NCBI GenBank assembly: GCA_963733145.1
Contig: CAVTCJ010000013.1
Coordinates: forward strand, 434,001 to 498,000
DNA length: 64,000 nt
Source of the DNA: JAHIKV01 sp963733145
Lineage (GTDB): Bacteria; Planctomycetota; Planctomycetia; Pirellulales; Thermoguttaceae
Direction: 5' to 3'
Shown: positions 54,300-62,301 of the stretch, piece after piece
Numbering within the stretch: the stretch's first letter is position 1
Layout: each line of letters begins with the position of its first letter
Position numbers and translations under genes: made by a program
Notes under the pieces: generated by a model
What the model was told of the DNA's origin: nothing
Seen by the model: the letters and a program-made list of their open reading frames with translations, nothing else
Databases searched by the model: none

Positions 54300-54426
54300 G
54301 TTTAGCCCCCGCGTCGTTTAGCCCCCGCGTCCACGCGGGGTGGGATTGCGGTGAAATTAAGACGGCGCTTACCCCGCGTGGACGCGGGGGCTAAACGAGC
54401 ACCCCGCGTGGACGCGGGGGCTAAAC
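54300..54426. repeat. R7 palindromes, compound copy
   Basis: GTTTAGCCCCCGCGTC, a second GTTTAGCCCCCGCGTCCACG, a loop, then two complementary arms CCCCGCGTGGACGCGGGGGC. A partial left arm and a second right arm indicate stacked insertions or duplication. It ends 20 bp before the aminotransferase ATG. Confidence 0.93.
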
Positions 54427-54446
54427 GGACGAAAACATCCCACACC

Positions 54447-55462
54447 ATGAATGAACCGGCGGCGTTTTTGAACGGCAATTGGATTCCGGCGTCCGCGGCG
54501 GCGATTTCGGTCGACGACGCCGGCTTTGTGCTGGGCGCAACGGTCGCCGAACAGTTGCGGACCTTCGGCGGCAAGCTGTTCCGGCTGGAGGAGCACCTTG
54601 CCCGGCTGGCCCATTCGCTGGAGATCGTCGGCGTGGACCCCGGCTTGAGCTTGAATGAAATCGCTGCGATCGCCGCGGAACTGGCCGCGCGGAACCATCG
54701 TCTGCTGGAGCCGGACGACGATCTGCGGTTGGCGGTCGTGATTACGCCCGGCGTGCATCCGGCCTACGGACGTCGGAATGTTGCACAGCCGCCCTCGGCT
54801 GTGATTGGCCATGTAGCACAGCCGCCCCCGGCTGTGATTCACCAGGCAACACAGCCGGGGGCGGCTGTGCTACAAGACGTTGCCTCTGTGCCCACGGTCT
54901 GCATGCACACGCATCCGTTGGCGTTCCATCTCTGGGCCGACCAGTATCGCCACGGCGTGGCGCTGGCGGTCACTAGAGTGCGGCAGGTGCCGACGAGCTG
55001 TTGGCCCGCCGCGCTGAAGTGCCGCAGCCGGATGCACTACTACCTTGCCGATCGGGAGGCCGCCGCCGCGCACCCGCACGCCAGGGCCTTGCTGTTGGAC
55101 GAGGATGGGTTCGTCACCGAGGCGTCGACGGCCAATCTGCTGGTTTACCGCGCCGGCGAGGGGCTGATTTCGCCGCCGGCGGAGAAGATTTTGCCCGGCA
55201 TCAGCATGTCGATGGCCGTGGAACTTGCCGCAGGTTTGGACATTCCTTTCCGGCATCGCGATTTAACGGTCGAGGACGTGGCGACGGCCGACGAGGCGCT
55301 GCTCACCAGCACCTCGACGTGCATCGTGCCGGTGACGCGGCTCGACGGCCGGCCCATCGGCGCCGGGCGCCGGGCACGGTTTTCGGCAAGCTTCTGGCGG
55401 CTTGGAGCCGCGCGGTGGGCGTCGACATCGCCGCGCAGGCCGAGCGCTTTGGGCGTTCATAA
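54447..55462 (+). CDS. Class IV aminotransferase with in-frame repeat (one frameshift)
   Basis: About 338 residues. A PLP enzyme of the branched-chain aminotransferase/aminodeoxychorismate lyase class. AAFLNGNWIPASAAAISVDDAGFVLGATVAEQLRTFGGKLFRLEEHLARLAHSLEIVG is the N-terminal domain. RMHYYLADREAA gives the PLP-region context (the usual Lys position reads K/Y in LKCRSRMHYYL), and LLLDEDGFVTEASTANLLVYRAGEGLISPPAEKILPGISMSMAVELA is the class IV signature. An R6 repeat (54780-54875) inserts about 32 residues between HPAYG and VCMHTHPL. An indel near 55365 in a GGGC run shifts the end; corrected it reads GTVFGKLLAAWSRAVGVDIAAQAERFG, stop 55462. Confidence 0.8.
54780..54875. repeat. R6 repeats read in frame inside the aminotransferase
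   Basis: Three consecutive R6 half-units (GCACAGCCGCCCTCGGCTGT, GCACAGCCGCCCCCGGCTGT, and the complement ACAGCCGGGGGCGGCTGTGC). They encode QPPSAVIGHVAQPPPAVIHQATQPGAAVL without a stop. Confidence 0.93.
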
Positions 55463-55572
55463 AGCCGCGATCGTTGGTCGCGCCAAGATGAAATATCTGA
55501 AACGCCACGTCTGCAACGGGCGCGACCAACGGGCGCGGCTTTGTGTGGGCGCGGCCAGCGGTCACGGTTATA

Positions 55573-56472
55573 TTAACCGACGACCAGGTTTCCCAACAAT
55601 CGTCCGCCGCGGGCGTTGATTGCTTCGACGGCCTCGGCCACGGCGCGCTGCGGCGTTCGACCCAGCCGGACCACCAGATACACCCCGTCGCAATAGCGCG
55701 TGATCGGCGTCGGCTCCTCGTGTTCCAGCGACGGCGTGTCCAGCAGCACCAGCGGCCAGCGGTCCCGCAAATCGGCGAACCATTCGCGGTTCCAATGATG
55801 AATGCTGGACGCTGTCAGCCCCTGGCCGTTATGCAACGTCGAGGCCGCGAACTTGTGCAGCGACGACATCGGCAGGACGTTCAGGCCGGGACGGTTGGTC
55901 GGATAGATCAAGGCCGACGAGTCGGTCGTGGCCTTGCAGGCCGAAAGGATCAGCCGGGCGGAGAGATCGGCCTTGCGAAAATCGGCGTCGATCACCAACG
56001 TGCCGCCAACCCGTTTCGCCAACTCCGGGGCCAGCGAAATCATCAGGCTGGTTTTGCCGTCTCCGTCGCAGGGGCTGGTCAACGCCAGAATCGTCGAGGA
56101 GTTCGGCTGCAAGCGGCGGTAGATCGTCTCGGCGGCTTCGGCGCACGCCCGGACTACATCCGGCTGTCCGCCGGGCGGCCAAACCGCGATCGGCGCACCG
56201 GCGGCGGGCGGCTCCATCGCCGGCGGGGGCAACTCGGGAAAGGAAAACTGTAGACCGCCGTTCAGTCCATCCGGGGCGCCACTGCTGGCTTGTCCAGCAG
56301 TGATTTTGCGGGACGAGTACCGGGCACGGCTGGACAGGCCAGCAGTGGCACACCCCTCTGGACACGTTTTATTATCGACCGTACTCTGTTCTTCGTCCGT
56401 CCGGAGCGGCAATATCACCGGCGGCGGCGTTCCGGTTCCGTCATGTTGGGTGGCATCCCACGTTGCGGTCAT
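55573..56472 (-). CDS. CpsD/BY-kinase-like ATPase of polysaccharide export
   Basis: 299 residues from ATG 56472 (GAGGT SD). Deviant Walker A SPCDGDGKTSLMISLAPELA, Walker A' GGTLVIDADFRKADLSARLI and Walker B WPLVLLDTPSLEH follow the bacterial tyrosine-kinase/ParA-type order. These partners of chain-length (Wzz-like) proteins control exopolysaccharide assembly. There is no obvious Tyr cluster at the C-terminus, so it may be an ATPase rather than an autokinase. An R5 palindrome (56274-56355) encodes about 27 residues in the N-terminal linker. It starts 4 bp after the ExeA-like gene stops, so the two are co-transcribed. Confidence 0.82.
   Translation of the reverse strand: MTATWDATQHDGTGTPPPVILPLRTDEEQSTVDNKTCPEGCATAGLSSRARYSSRKITAGQASSGAPDGLNGGLQFSFPELPPPAMEPPAAGAPIAVWPPGGQPDVVRACAEAAETIYRRLQPNSSTILALTSPCDGDGKTSLMISLAPELAKRVGGTLVIDADFRKADLSARLILSACKATTDSSALIYPTNRPGLNVLPMSSLHKFAASTLHNGQGLTASSIHHWNREWFADLRDRWPLVLLDTPSLEHEEPTPITRYCDGVYLVVRLGRTPQRAVAEAVEAINARGGRLLGNLVVG
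56274..56355. repeat. R5 palindrome read in frame inside the BY-kinase-like gene
   Basis: GGGCGCCACTGCTGGCTTGT ... ACAGGCCAGCAGTGGCACAC. The frame is open across the insert, which adds CATAGLSSRARYSSRKITAG... to the protein's linker. Confidence 0.92.
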
Positions 56473-56476
56473 CGGA

Positions 56477-57845
56477 TCAACCTCGGCGAAGCCGTGAAAA
56501 CAACTGTCGGTATTCCCGGTGGCGGAGTTCGTCGTCGTGCCACGTTTCGGCCGCCGAACGGGGATTATCCGCCTCGTTGGCCTCGTAGCCCGGTTCGGGT
56601 TCCTCGGCAATGCAGACGTTCGGCGCCGCGTTGGAAGCCGCCGGCGGATCGTACTCGACCGCGTAGGCCGAGGTGCCGAAGGTCATCGGCTGCTTGGCCC
56701 GCGCCCGGCGTAGCGGTCCGAGACGACCTCTTCCTCCTCAAACTTTTCCTGGAAGGGATGGATGCTCTTCTCGAAGTTCAGCTCGACCTCGGGACCGATC
56801 GATCCGGCGGGCTGGAACTCTTCGTCGGCCTTGGCCAGCAGCCGCTCGATGCGGTGGATTTGCCCGTCCGGCTCGGCGTCGTTGTCCGCCTGGGCCTGTT
56901 CGTCCTCGACCGAGGCCACGCGGAACACGGCGGCCTTCGAGCCGCCGGCCGCCTTCTCGGCCGCATCGTCCAGGGGACCGAACTCGATCACCCCGTGGTC
57001 GGGCTCCTCGGCGGCACGTTCGGCGTTGCAAGGGGCAGGCAACTGCTGCAAGTCGGACCATGCCTCCTCGACGTTGGCCGGCTCGATCGTCTTCCGCCCG
57101 GCGACGTAGGCCAACAGCAGCACGTGGTCGCAGACCTGATTGATCAGCCGGGGCACGCCGCCGGTGGCCTGATACACGCTCTGGCAGGTCGGCTCGGGAA
57201 AGACCGCTTCGCCCGGCGCGGCCGCCGAGTTGGCCCGCGACTGGATGTATTCTATCGTCTCCGTGCGGTTAAACGCTTCGAGATAGCAGCGGGCGCCGAG
57301 CCGTTGGCTGAACGAATCGAGTTTCGGACTGGCGAAACGCTCCTCGAGCGCGGCGCGCCGGCCAGGACCATCCGCACCAGCGGTTGACCGTGCCGCGTCA
57401 GATTGCTCAACATGCGAATCTCTTCCAGCAACCGCAAGGGCAAACTGTGCGCTTCATCGACCATCAGGACCATGCCGTTGGGGTTGCCTTCGCCGCAGTT
57501 GAGGTAGTCGATCACGGCCAGCCGCAGTTCACCCTCGTCCATGTCGCGATAGGGGCGGCCGAGTTCGTAGAGGATCGCCTGGAAAAGGGCCTTGCGCGAA
57601 CTGAGCCTGCCGCTGGCGAGCATCACCACCTGGAAATCGTTGCGGAACTGCTCGGCCAACATCAGGCAGAGCAGGGTTTTTCCGGTTCCCGATGGACCGA
57701 CGACCAGGCCCGCCCCCTCGCCGCGCTGCAGGCAGCGGACGAGCGTGGTCCGCGAGCCTTCGATGGCCGCGGCCGGAAAATAGTGATCCACCAGCGGCAC
57801 GGACGCAAAGGGGCGCCGATTTGGGCCGAAATTGCCGATATACAT
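56477..57845 (-). CDS. ExeA-like AAA ATPase (two frameshifts)
   Basis: About 455 residues if repaired. YIGNFGPNRRPFASVPLVDHYFPAAAIEGSRTTLVRCLQRGEGAGLVVGPSGTGKTLLCLML carries the P-loop GPSGTGKT. GMVLMVDEAHSLPLRLLEEIRMLSNL is the Walker B (VDEAH). After a shift near 57357 the AAA domain continues RFASPKLDSFSQRL ... GGVPRLINQVCDHVLLLAYVAGRKTI (sensor-2 region). A long acidic C-terminal part follows. A second shift near 56690 leads to the end (WHDDELRHREYRQLFSRLRRG, stop 56477). ExeA/GspA-type ATPases next to Wzz-like and tyrosine-kinase-like genes are typical of exosortase or polysaccharide-export loci. First-gene start ATG 57845. Confidence 0.8.
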
Positions 57846-57983
57846 CGCCTATCCTTCCTTAATCTTCCCGCATTTTGCCTATAATGGCGCAAACCGTCAG
57901 CCATTTAGGCTTTATCCCATTCCATCAATTCGGCAGCCGCCGGAGAAATCAATAAACCGATTCTTGACGGTTATTACGGGCAC

Positions 57984-59261
57984 TCAGATTCCCAGCACGC
58001 CCCAGATTGCCACCGCGGGACATAAGAGCATCAGCAGCAAGCCCAGGCCGATCGTCGTGCGGCGGATCAACCACTGGCGGCCGATTCGGGCCGGGTCAAC
58101 GGCGGCGTCCTCGTCCGGGATCCGGCCGATGATGGATTTTCGCGTCTTTTCACGGACTTCGGCGGCAGTGGCCACGGGCGGTTCGATGCCCGTCCCCAAT
58201 GAGAGCGTTCCGAAGCCGAAGACCATCATCAGGCCGGTCGCCAGCGTGGTCCACATCAAACGCCGCCAGCCGTAATCGACCGGGGGCGGATTTTCCAGGA
58301 CTCCGGCCTGCCCGATGGAATATCGCGGCGGCGATTTTCTCCGCTCGGCCGCTTGCCGCGCGGCAAACTCGGCTGCCGCGCAGTCTTTGCGGGTCTGATT
58401 GACAGCCGCGGCGAGTTCCGCGTGTTTCCGCCCGCCCGATTGGGCGAGCCGCTCGACGGCTTGGCGCTCGGCGGCTTCGATTTCGGCCTCGGCCTTGGCG
58501 TCGGGGATTTCCCGCGGAATATCGGCCATCTTCCGCTCGATCTCGACGATCTTGTCCGAGACCTCCATCACCGCCGGATGGAGCGGCGTGCGGTCGATCA
58601 TCAATTCTTCGCGGCGGCGGGTCAACTCGGCCGATTGGCGTTCGAGTTCGAGCCAACGCGGATTCATCACCATCGCCGCGCGAGGCTTAGCGTCCGCCGT
58701 CGCGGATTGGTCGCGGGCCTCGGCATCGCGGAGCGTTTTCTCGAACGCAGCGAGTTGGGCCATGCTCTCGTCGTGCCGGCGACGCGTCTCTTCCACCGCC
58801 TGGCGCGTCTCGCTCAGTTGCTTGTCCACACTAGCTTTCCATCCCTTTTGCTGGTCGCTGATGAACGCTTCGGCCAGGGCGTGGGCGGCCTTTTGCGCGG
58901 CCTGGGGATCGGCGCTCGTGCCGGCGAACGGAACGCGAGACTTGCCGGGGACTGTCCCAATTTCCGCGGCGCGAGAGACGTTGCCTTGCGAATTAGCTTT
59001 ACCGCCGCGAAAATGGGACTGTCCCCCTGGGGCAGCAATACCGGGGCGAGCGGCAGCCGCGTTTTCGTCCGCCGGTCCAACCACGTAGGCCGTCGCCGTG
59101 AACGTAGGCTTGGCGCGGACGGGGAGCCACTTCGCAAACCCCCAGCGATAAACGACCAAGGCGGTCAGGCCCGCCACCAGCAGGCACATCAGCACTGGCA
59201 CACCGCCCTTCGCCTTAGGTCGAACGGTTTGGTGCATCGGATCCCATTTCAATTTTGACAT
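57984..59261 (-). CDS. Wzz-like chain-length/polysaccharide co-polymerase protein with in-frame repeat
   Basis: 425 residues. A membrane segment near residues 20-40 (GVPVLMCLLVAGLTALVVYRWGF), a long periplasmic coiled-coil region (about 125-310: QLSETRQAVEETRRRHDESMAQLAAFEKTLRDAEARD..., LELERQSAELTRRREELM, KIVEIERKMADIPREIPDAKAEAEIEAAERQAVE), and two C-terminal membrane segments (LMWTTLATGLMMVFGFGTLSLG; TTIGLGLLLMLLCPAVAIWGVL). This is the layout of Wzz/exopolysaccharide chain-length proteins. An R2 hairpin (58946-59030) adds about 30 residues (GIAAPGGQSHFRGGKANSQG...) just after the first membrane segment. Heads the operon with the two ATPase genes. Confidence 0.8.
   Translation of the reverse strand: MSKLKWDPMHQTVRPKAKGGVPVLMCLLVAGLTALVVYRWGFAKWLPVRAKPTFTATAYVVGPADENAAAARPGIAAPGGQSHFRGGKANSQGNVSRAAEIGTVPGKSRVPFAGTSADPQAAQKAAHALAEAFISDQQKGWKASVDKQLSETRQAVEETRRRHDESMAQLAAFEKTLRDAEARDQSATADAKPRAAMVMNPRWLELERQSAELTRRREELMIDRTPLHPAVMEVSDKIVEIERKMADIPREIPDAKAEAEIEAAERQAVERLAQSGGRKHAELAAAVNQTRKDCAAAEFAARQAAERRKSPPRYSIGQAGVLENPPPVDYGWRRLMWTTLATGLMMVFGFGTLSLGTGIEPPVATAAEVREKTRKSIIGRIPDEDAAVDPARIGRQWLIRRTTIGLGLLLMLLCPAVAIWGVLGI
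58946..59030. repeat. R2 half element (hairpin B) read in frame inside the Wzz-like gene
   Basis: CGGGGACTGTCCCAATTTCC ... CGCGAAAATGGGACTGTCCC. On the minus strand it encodes PGGQSHFRGGKANSQGNVSR without a stop, between the first membrane helix and the coiled-coil domain. Confidence 0.92.
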
Positions 59262-59415
59262 GATCTGCCCACCGAATTATTGCAATGCGCATAACCACGC
59301 GTTAATTCGACATCGGCCGATCCGACACTGGAGAATAAGCAGACTTGGATAGATGGATGAAATGGGGCGATTTAGCACCTGGAAAAGAGCTGGTTCCAGG
59401 TAAAACAGTCTTGTT

Positions 59416-59540
59416 GGGGCGGCAGGGGACTGGTCCATTTTTCGGTGGGAAAACGTCATCTTACCGATAAACCGTGGGCCGAAAACATGGACCTGTCCCC
59501 CTCCAGCCACCCTTGGGTGGCAGTACAACTGCCACCCCAA
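59416..59540. repeat. R2 hairpin A followed by R11 palindrome
   Basis: R2 half (59416-59504: GGGACTGGTCCATTTTTCGG ... CCGAAAACATGGACCTGTCC) without terminal ends, then an R11 unit (59513-59540, TTGGGTGGCAGTACAACTGC...). It lies between divergent wzz-like and Gly/Tyr-rich genes. A similar R2+R11 pair occurs at 15597-15856. Confidence 0.85.
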
Positions 59541-59616
59541 CATCCGACCCGCTCATTCCCATGATCCGCAAGGGAACGAGATGTTGGACTTCGCTCGCTA
59601 CCAAGGCGGATTTAAT

Positions 59617-59646
59617 CCCCCCAGTCACCGGCGGGGGGTTGTTTTA
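59617..59646 (+). terminator. Terminator-like hairpin
   Basis: CCCCCC (59617-59622), a 10-nt loop, GGGGGG (59633-59638), then TTGTTTT. It resembles a rho-independent terminator on the plus strand, although no plus-strand gene is known directly upstream. A TATAAT at 59652-59657 follows and may start the transcript for the gene at 59823. Confidence 0.4.
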
Positions 59647-59822
59647 CAACCTATAATCTATACATTAACAGAATCTAGCCAGTTTACGGGGGGGTGGAGT
59701 CTCAGGGGGGAAACCAGCGGGCAACGCATTGGCGGAGCCCTCTTCCGATGAATCATTGTCTCCGGTCGATATTTTGTCCCCGGATCACTCGTATTTTTTC
59801 TCTCATGGCAGGAGCATCTGCA

Positions 59823-60554
59823 ATGAATCGTAGGGACATTTTCACGTGTGTGGCCGCAATCCTGGCCTTAACCGCCGTCGTCTTCGCCCAGGGCGAAGCC
59901 CCGCAGCACGGGGAGCCGAACTACAAGTCTCAGCCCTATGTGCCGGTCGTGCCCGCGCAATCGTCCTCGAATTACTACGGAGGCTATGGCGGCTATGGCG
60001 GCGGGGGAGGCACCGCCGCCGGCAACGCGCTGAACGGACTGGGCAGCGCAATGAGTTCGGCGGGTAGCATGCATCTCTCCAACTCGGCCGCGGCGGTCAA
60101 TATGACCCAGGCCCAAAAGAATGAAATCCAGAATCGGCAACTGGGAGCGAGCACCTATTTCCAGATGCGCGACGAGAATCAAGCCTGGCAGGCGAAGCAG
60201 CGAGGGCCGGCGCCGACGCAGGAGCAGTTGGCCCGCTGGGCCCGCGACGCCGCCCCCGCCCCGATCTCGCCCAGCGAACTGAATCGCGCCACGGGTCAGA
60301 TCGCCTGGCCCGAGTATCTGATGCAGGACAGCTTTGCCCCGCAGCGCAAGGAAATGGATCAGATGTCGGCGAAGCTGGCGACCTACGGCCGGCTCAGCTA
60401 TCCGGACCAGATGAAGGCCCGGGCAACGATCGAATCGATGTTCGACTCGATGAAGACGGATATTTCCAGCATTCCGGCCGACGACTACATTGCCAACAAG
60501 CAGTTCCTCCGCAGCTTGATCTACGCCACCACCAAGACAGGCCTCGGCGGCTAG
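59823..60554 (+). CDS. Secreted Gly/Tyr-rich protein of unknown function
   Basis: 243 residues from ATG 59823 (AGGAG SD); the open frame reaches 59694. Signal peptide NRRDIFTCVAAILALTAVVFAQ. The next 60 residues are low complexity (SSSNYYGGYGGYGGGGGTAAG, then Ser/Ala-rich). The C-terminal part is helical (MTQAQKNEIQNRQLGASTYFQMRDENQAWQAKQRGPAPTQEQLARWARDAAP ... ARATIESMFDSMKTDISSIPADDYIANKQFLRSLIYATTKTGLGG). This looks like a family of small secreted planctomycete proteins. No function known; probably envelope-associated. Confidence 0.65.
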   Translation: MNRRDIFTCVAAILALTAVVFAQGEAPQHGEPNYKSQPYVPVVPAQSSSNYYGGYGGYGGGGGTAAGNALNGLGSAMSSAGSMHLSNSAAAVNMTQAQKNEIQNRQLGASTYFQMRDENQAWQAKQRGPAPTQEQLARWARDAAPAPISPSELNRATGQIAWPEYLMQDSFAPQRKEMDQMSAKLATYGRLSYPDQMKARATIESMFDSMKTDISSIPADDYIANKQFLRSLIYATTKTGLGG

Positions 60555-60560
60555 GTATCC

Positions 60561-60587
60561 GTAGGACAGGTTGCCAACCTGTCCCAC
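60561..60587. repeat. Single R12 palindrome
   Basis: GTAGGACAGGTTGCCAACCTGTCCCAC, 6 bp after the stop of the preceding gene. The same type as the three units in the rpsB-tsf spacer. Confidence 0.9.
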
Positions 60588-60660
60588 ATCGGAGCAATTG
60601 CGGATCGCCAGCGAACATTTTTTCACACCAGCGAAATCAATCAAATTGGAGCTCACCCAA

Positions 60661-62214
60661 ATGGTCGCATACACACCTCGAAAGGCCCTCCTGCTCGTCG
60701 TCGGAGGATTGATAGTTCTGGCCGGCTCAATCAGCTTGGCGGCGGAAAATTCCATTAAAGACGCGATCGGCGCGCTTAACTCTCCCGACCGGGAGGTTCG
60801 GCTGAAGGCCATCGACCAGCTTGCCGCCGAGGGCCATGATGCCGCCGTGGCCGCGCCCGACTTGATCGTGCTGTTGAAAGACCCCGACCCGGTGGTGCGC
60901 AGACACGCCGTCGGCGCGTTGGCCGCCATCAAGCCCGGTCCGAAAGTGATGGTTCCGTTGTTCATCAAACTGATGAACGACACCGACCCGGGCTTGCACT
61001 CGCGGATCCTGAACGCCATCACCGAGGCCGGCCCCGTGGCCGTGCCGGGATTGATCCGCGCCCTGGACAACGACAAATTGGCCTATTGGGCCTGCATCGT
61101 CTTGCGCGGCATGGGTCCCAAGGCCAAAGCCGCCGTCCCGGCGCTGATCAAGAAGCTCAACGATCCGAGCCCCGAAATTCGCCGCGAGGCCGTACTGGCT
61201 CTCGGCTCGATGGGCCCGGCGGCGCTGCCGGCCGTGCCCCAGATCGCCGCCGCCCTGGACGACGAGTTCGCCCGCGGATCGGCAACCTTCGTCCTCGGCG
61301 TGCTGGGAAAGATCCCGCCGGAGGCCGAGAAAAAAATCCTCGCCAACACCAAGAGCGACGACAAGTCGATCAGCACGATTAGTTACTGGGCGCTGGCCCG
61401 CGTTCATCCGGACGACGTGCAGCTCCGCCGCGAGGCCACCGAGAACATCGTGGAACGGCTGAAAGACCCGGATCCGATGGTTCGCGTGGTGGCGGCCCGG
61501 GCGTTGGCCGCATTGCCGCCCGCTCCGCAGATTACCCTGCCCATTCTGGAGAAGGCCCTGAAGGGCGCCGACGAGGCGACCGTGCAGGCCGCGCTGAACG
61601 CCCTGGCCACGATCGGTGCGCCGGCCGTGCCGCATCTGGTGAACATTCTGGAGAATCACAAAAAGCTTCGCGTTCAGGCGGCCTACGTGCTGGGTCAGAT
61701 TGGCCCGGACGCAGCGCCGGCCACCGAAGCACTGGCCAAGCTGGTGGACGATCGGGACCTCAACCTGGCTACGGAAGCGGCGTTGGCGTTGGCCAAGATC
61801 GGCCCGGGCGCGAAGGCCGCCGTGCCCGCCTTGTGCAACGCCTTGCAGGAAAAGGAAACCAACAAACACGCAATCATCATTGCACTGGGAAGGATCGGCC
61901 CGGACGCCGCCCAGGCGGAACCGCTGATCCTCAAGGCGATGGAGAGCAAGGACGGTTCGCTGGCCGTGACTGCCGCCACGGCCTTGACGGAGATTCACCC
62001 CGGCTCGGCTGAGGCGGCCGCCAAAGCGGTGCCCGTGCTGACGGCCGGTCTGAGCGATTCCCTGCCGGAGACCCGCGAGGCGGCGGCGGAGGCGCTCGGC
62101 AGCCTGGGCCCGCTGGCCCGCGACGCCGCTCCCGCCCTGCAAAAAGCGGCCCAATCCGACCCCAACAAGGCCGTTCGCGCCGCAGCCGCCAAAGCGCTCC
62201 AGGCGGTTCGGTAA
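60661..62214 (+). CDS. Secreted HEAT-repeat protein
   Basis: 517 residues from ATG 60661; the open frame extends to 60571. The hydrophobic N-terminus (ALLLVVGGLIVLAGSISLAAE) is a signal peptide. About twelve regular HEAT repeats follow (DREVRLKAIDQLAAEGHDAA; DPVVRRHAVGALAAIKPGPK; SPEIRREAVLALGSMGPAA; DPMVRVVAARALAALPPAP; KKLRVQAAYVLGQIGPDAAPA; DLNLATEAALALAKIGPGAKAAV; LPETREAAAEALGSLGPLARDAAP). The repeats are much more regular than in the HEAT protein at 8900-11080. A protein-binding scaffold in the envelope, partner unknown. Confidence 0.85.
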   Translation: MVAYTPRKALLLVVGGLIVLAGSISLAAENSIKDAIGALNSPDREVRLKAIDQLAAEGHDAAVAAPDLIVLLKDPDPVVRRHAVGALAAIKPGPKVMVPLFIKLMNDTDPGLHSRILNAITEAGPVAVPGLIRALDNDKLAYWACIVLRGMGPKAKAAVPALIKKLNDPSPEIRREAVLALGSMGPAALPAVPQIAAALDDEFARGSATFVLGVLGKIPPEAEKKILANTKSDDKSISTISYWALARVHPDDVQLRREATENIVERLKDPDPMVRVVAARALAALPPAPQITLPILEKALKGADEATVQAALNALATIGAPAVPHLVNILENHKKLRVQAAYVLGQIGPDAAPATEALAKLVDDRDLNLATEAALALAKIGPGAKAAVPALCNALQEKETNKHAIIIALGRIGPDAAQAEPLILKAMESKDGSLAVTAATALTEIHPGSAEAAAKAVPVLTAGLSDSLPETREAAAEALGSLGPLARDAAPALQKAAQSDPNKAVRAAAAKALQAVR

Positions 62215-62266
62215 GAAGATAACGTATTATCCCGGTATGGATTATTCCGGTGACATAATACGAGTA

Positions 62267-62293
62267 TTGAAAAAATAGGCAGATGCGTATAAT
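62267..62293 (+). promoter_or_regulatory. Predicted promoter of the RAYT gene
   Basis: TTGAAA (62267-62272) and TATAAT (62288-62293) with 15 bp between. The ATG at 62302 is only 8 nt after the -10, so a transcript from this promoter would have almost no leader. Confidence 0.4.
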
Positions 62294-62301
62294 CTCCGGG
62301 C

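Noticed and set aside
59664..59822. Possible cyclic-di-GMP-I riboswitch in the leader of the Gly/Tyr-rich gene
   Set aside because: GGGGAAACC, a small hairpin (CCAGCG/CGC..TGG) and GGAGCCC vaguely recall the motif, but the invariant ACGCAAAGCC side is missing and the second stem is absent.
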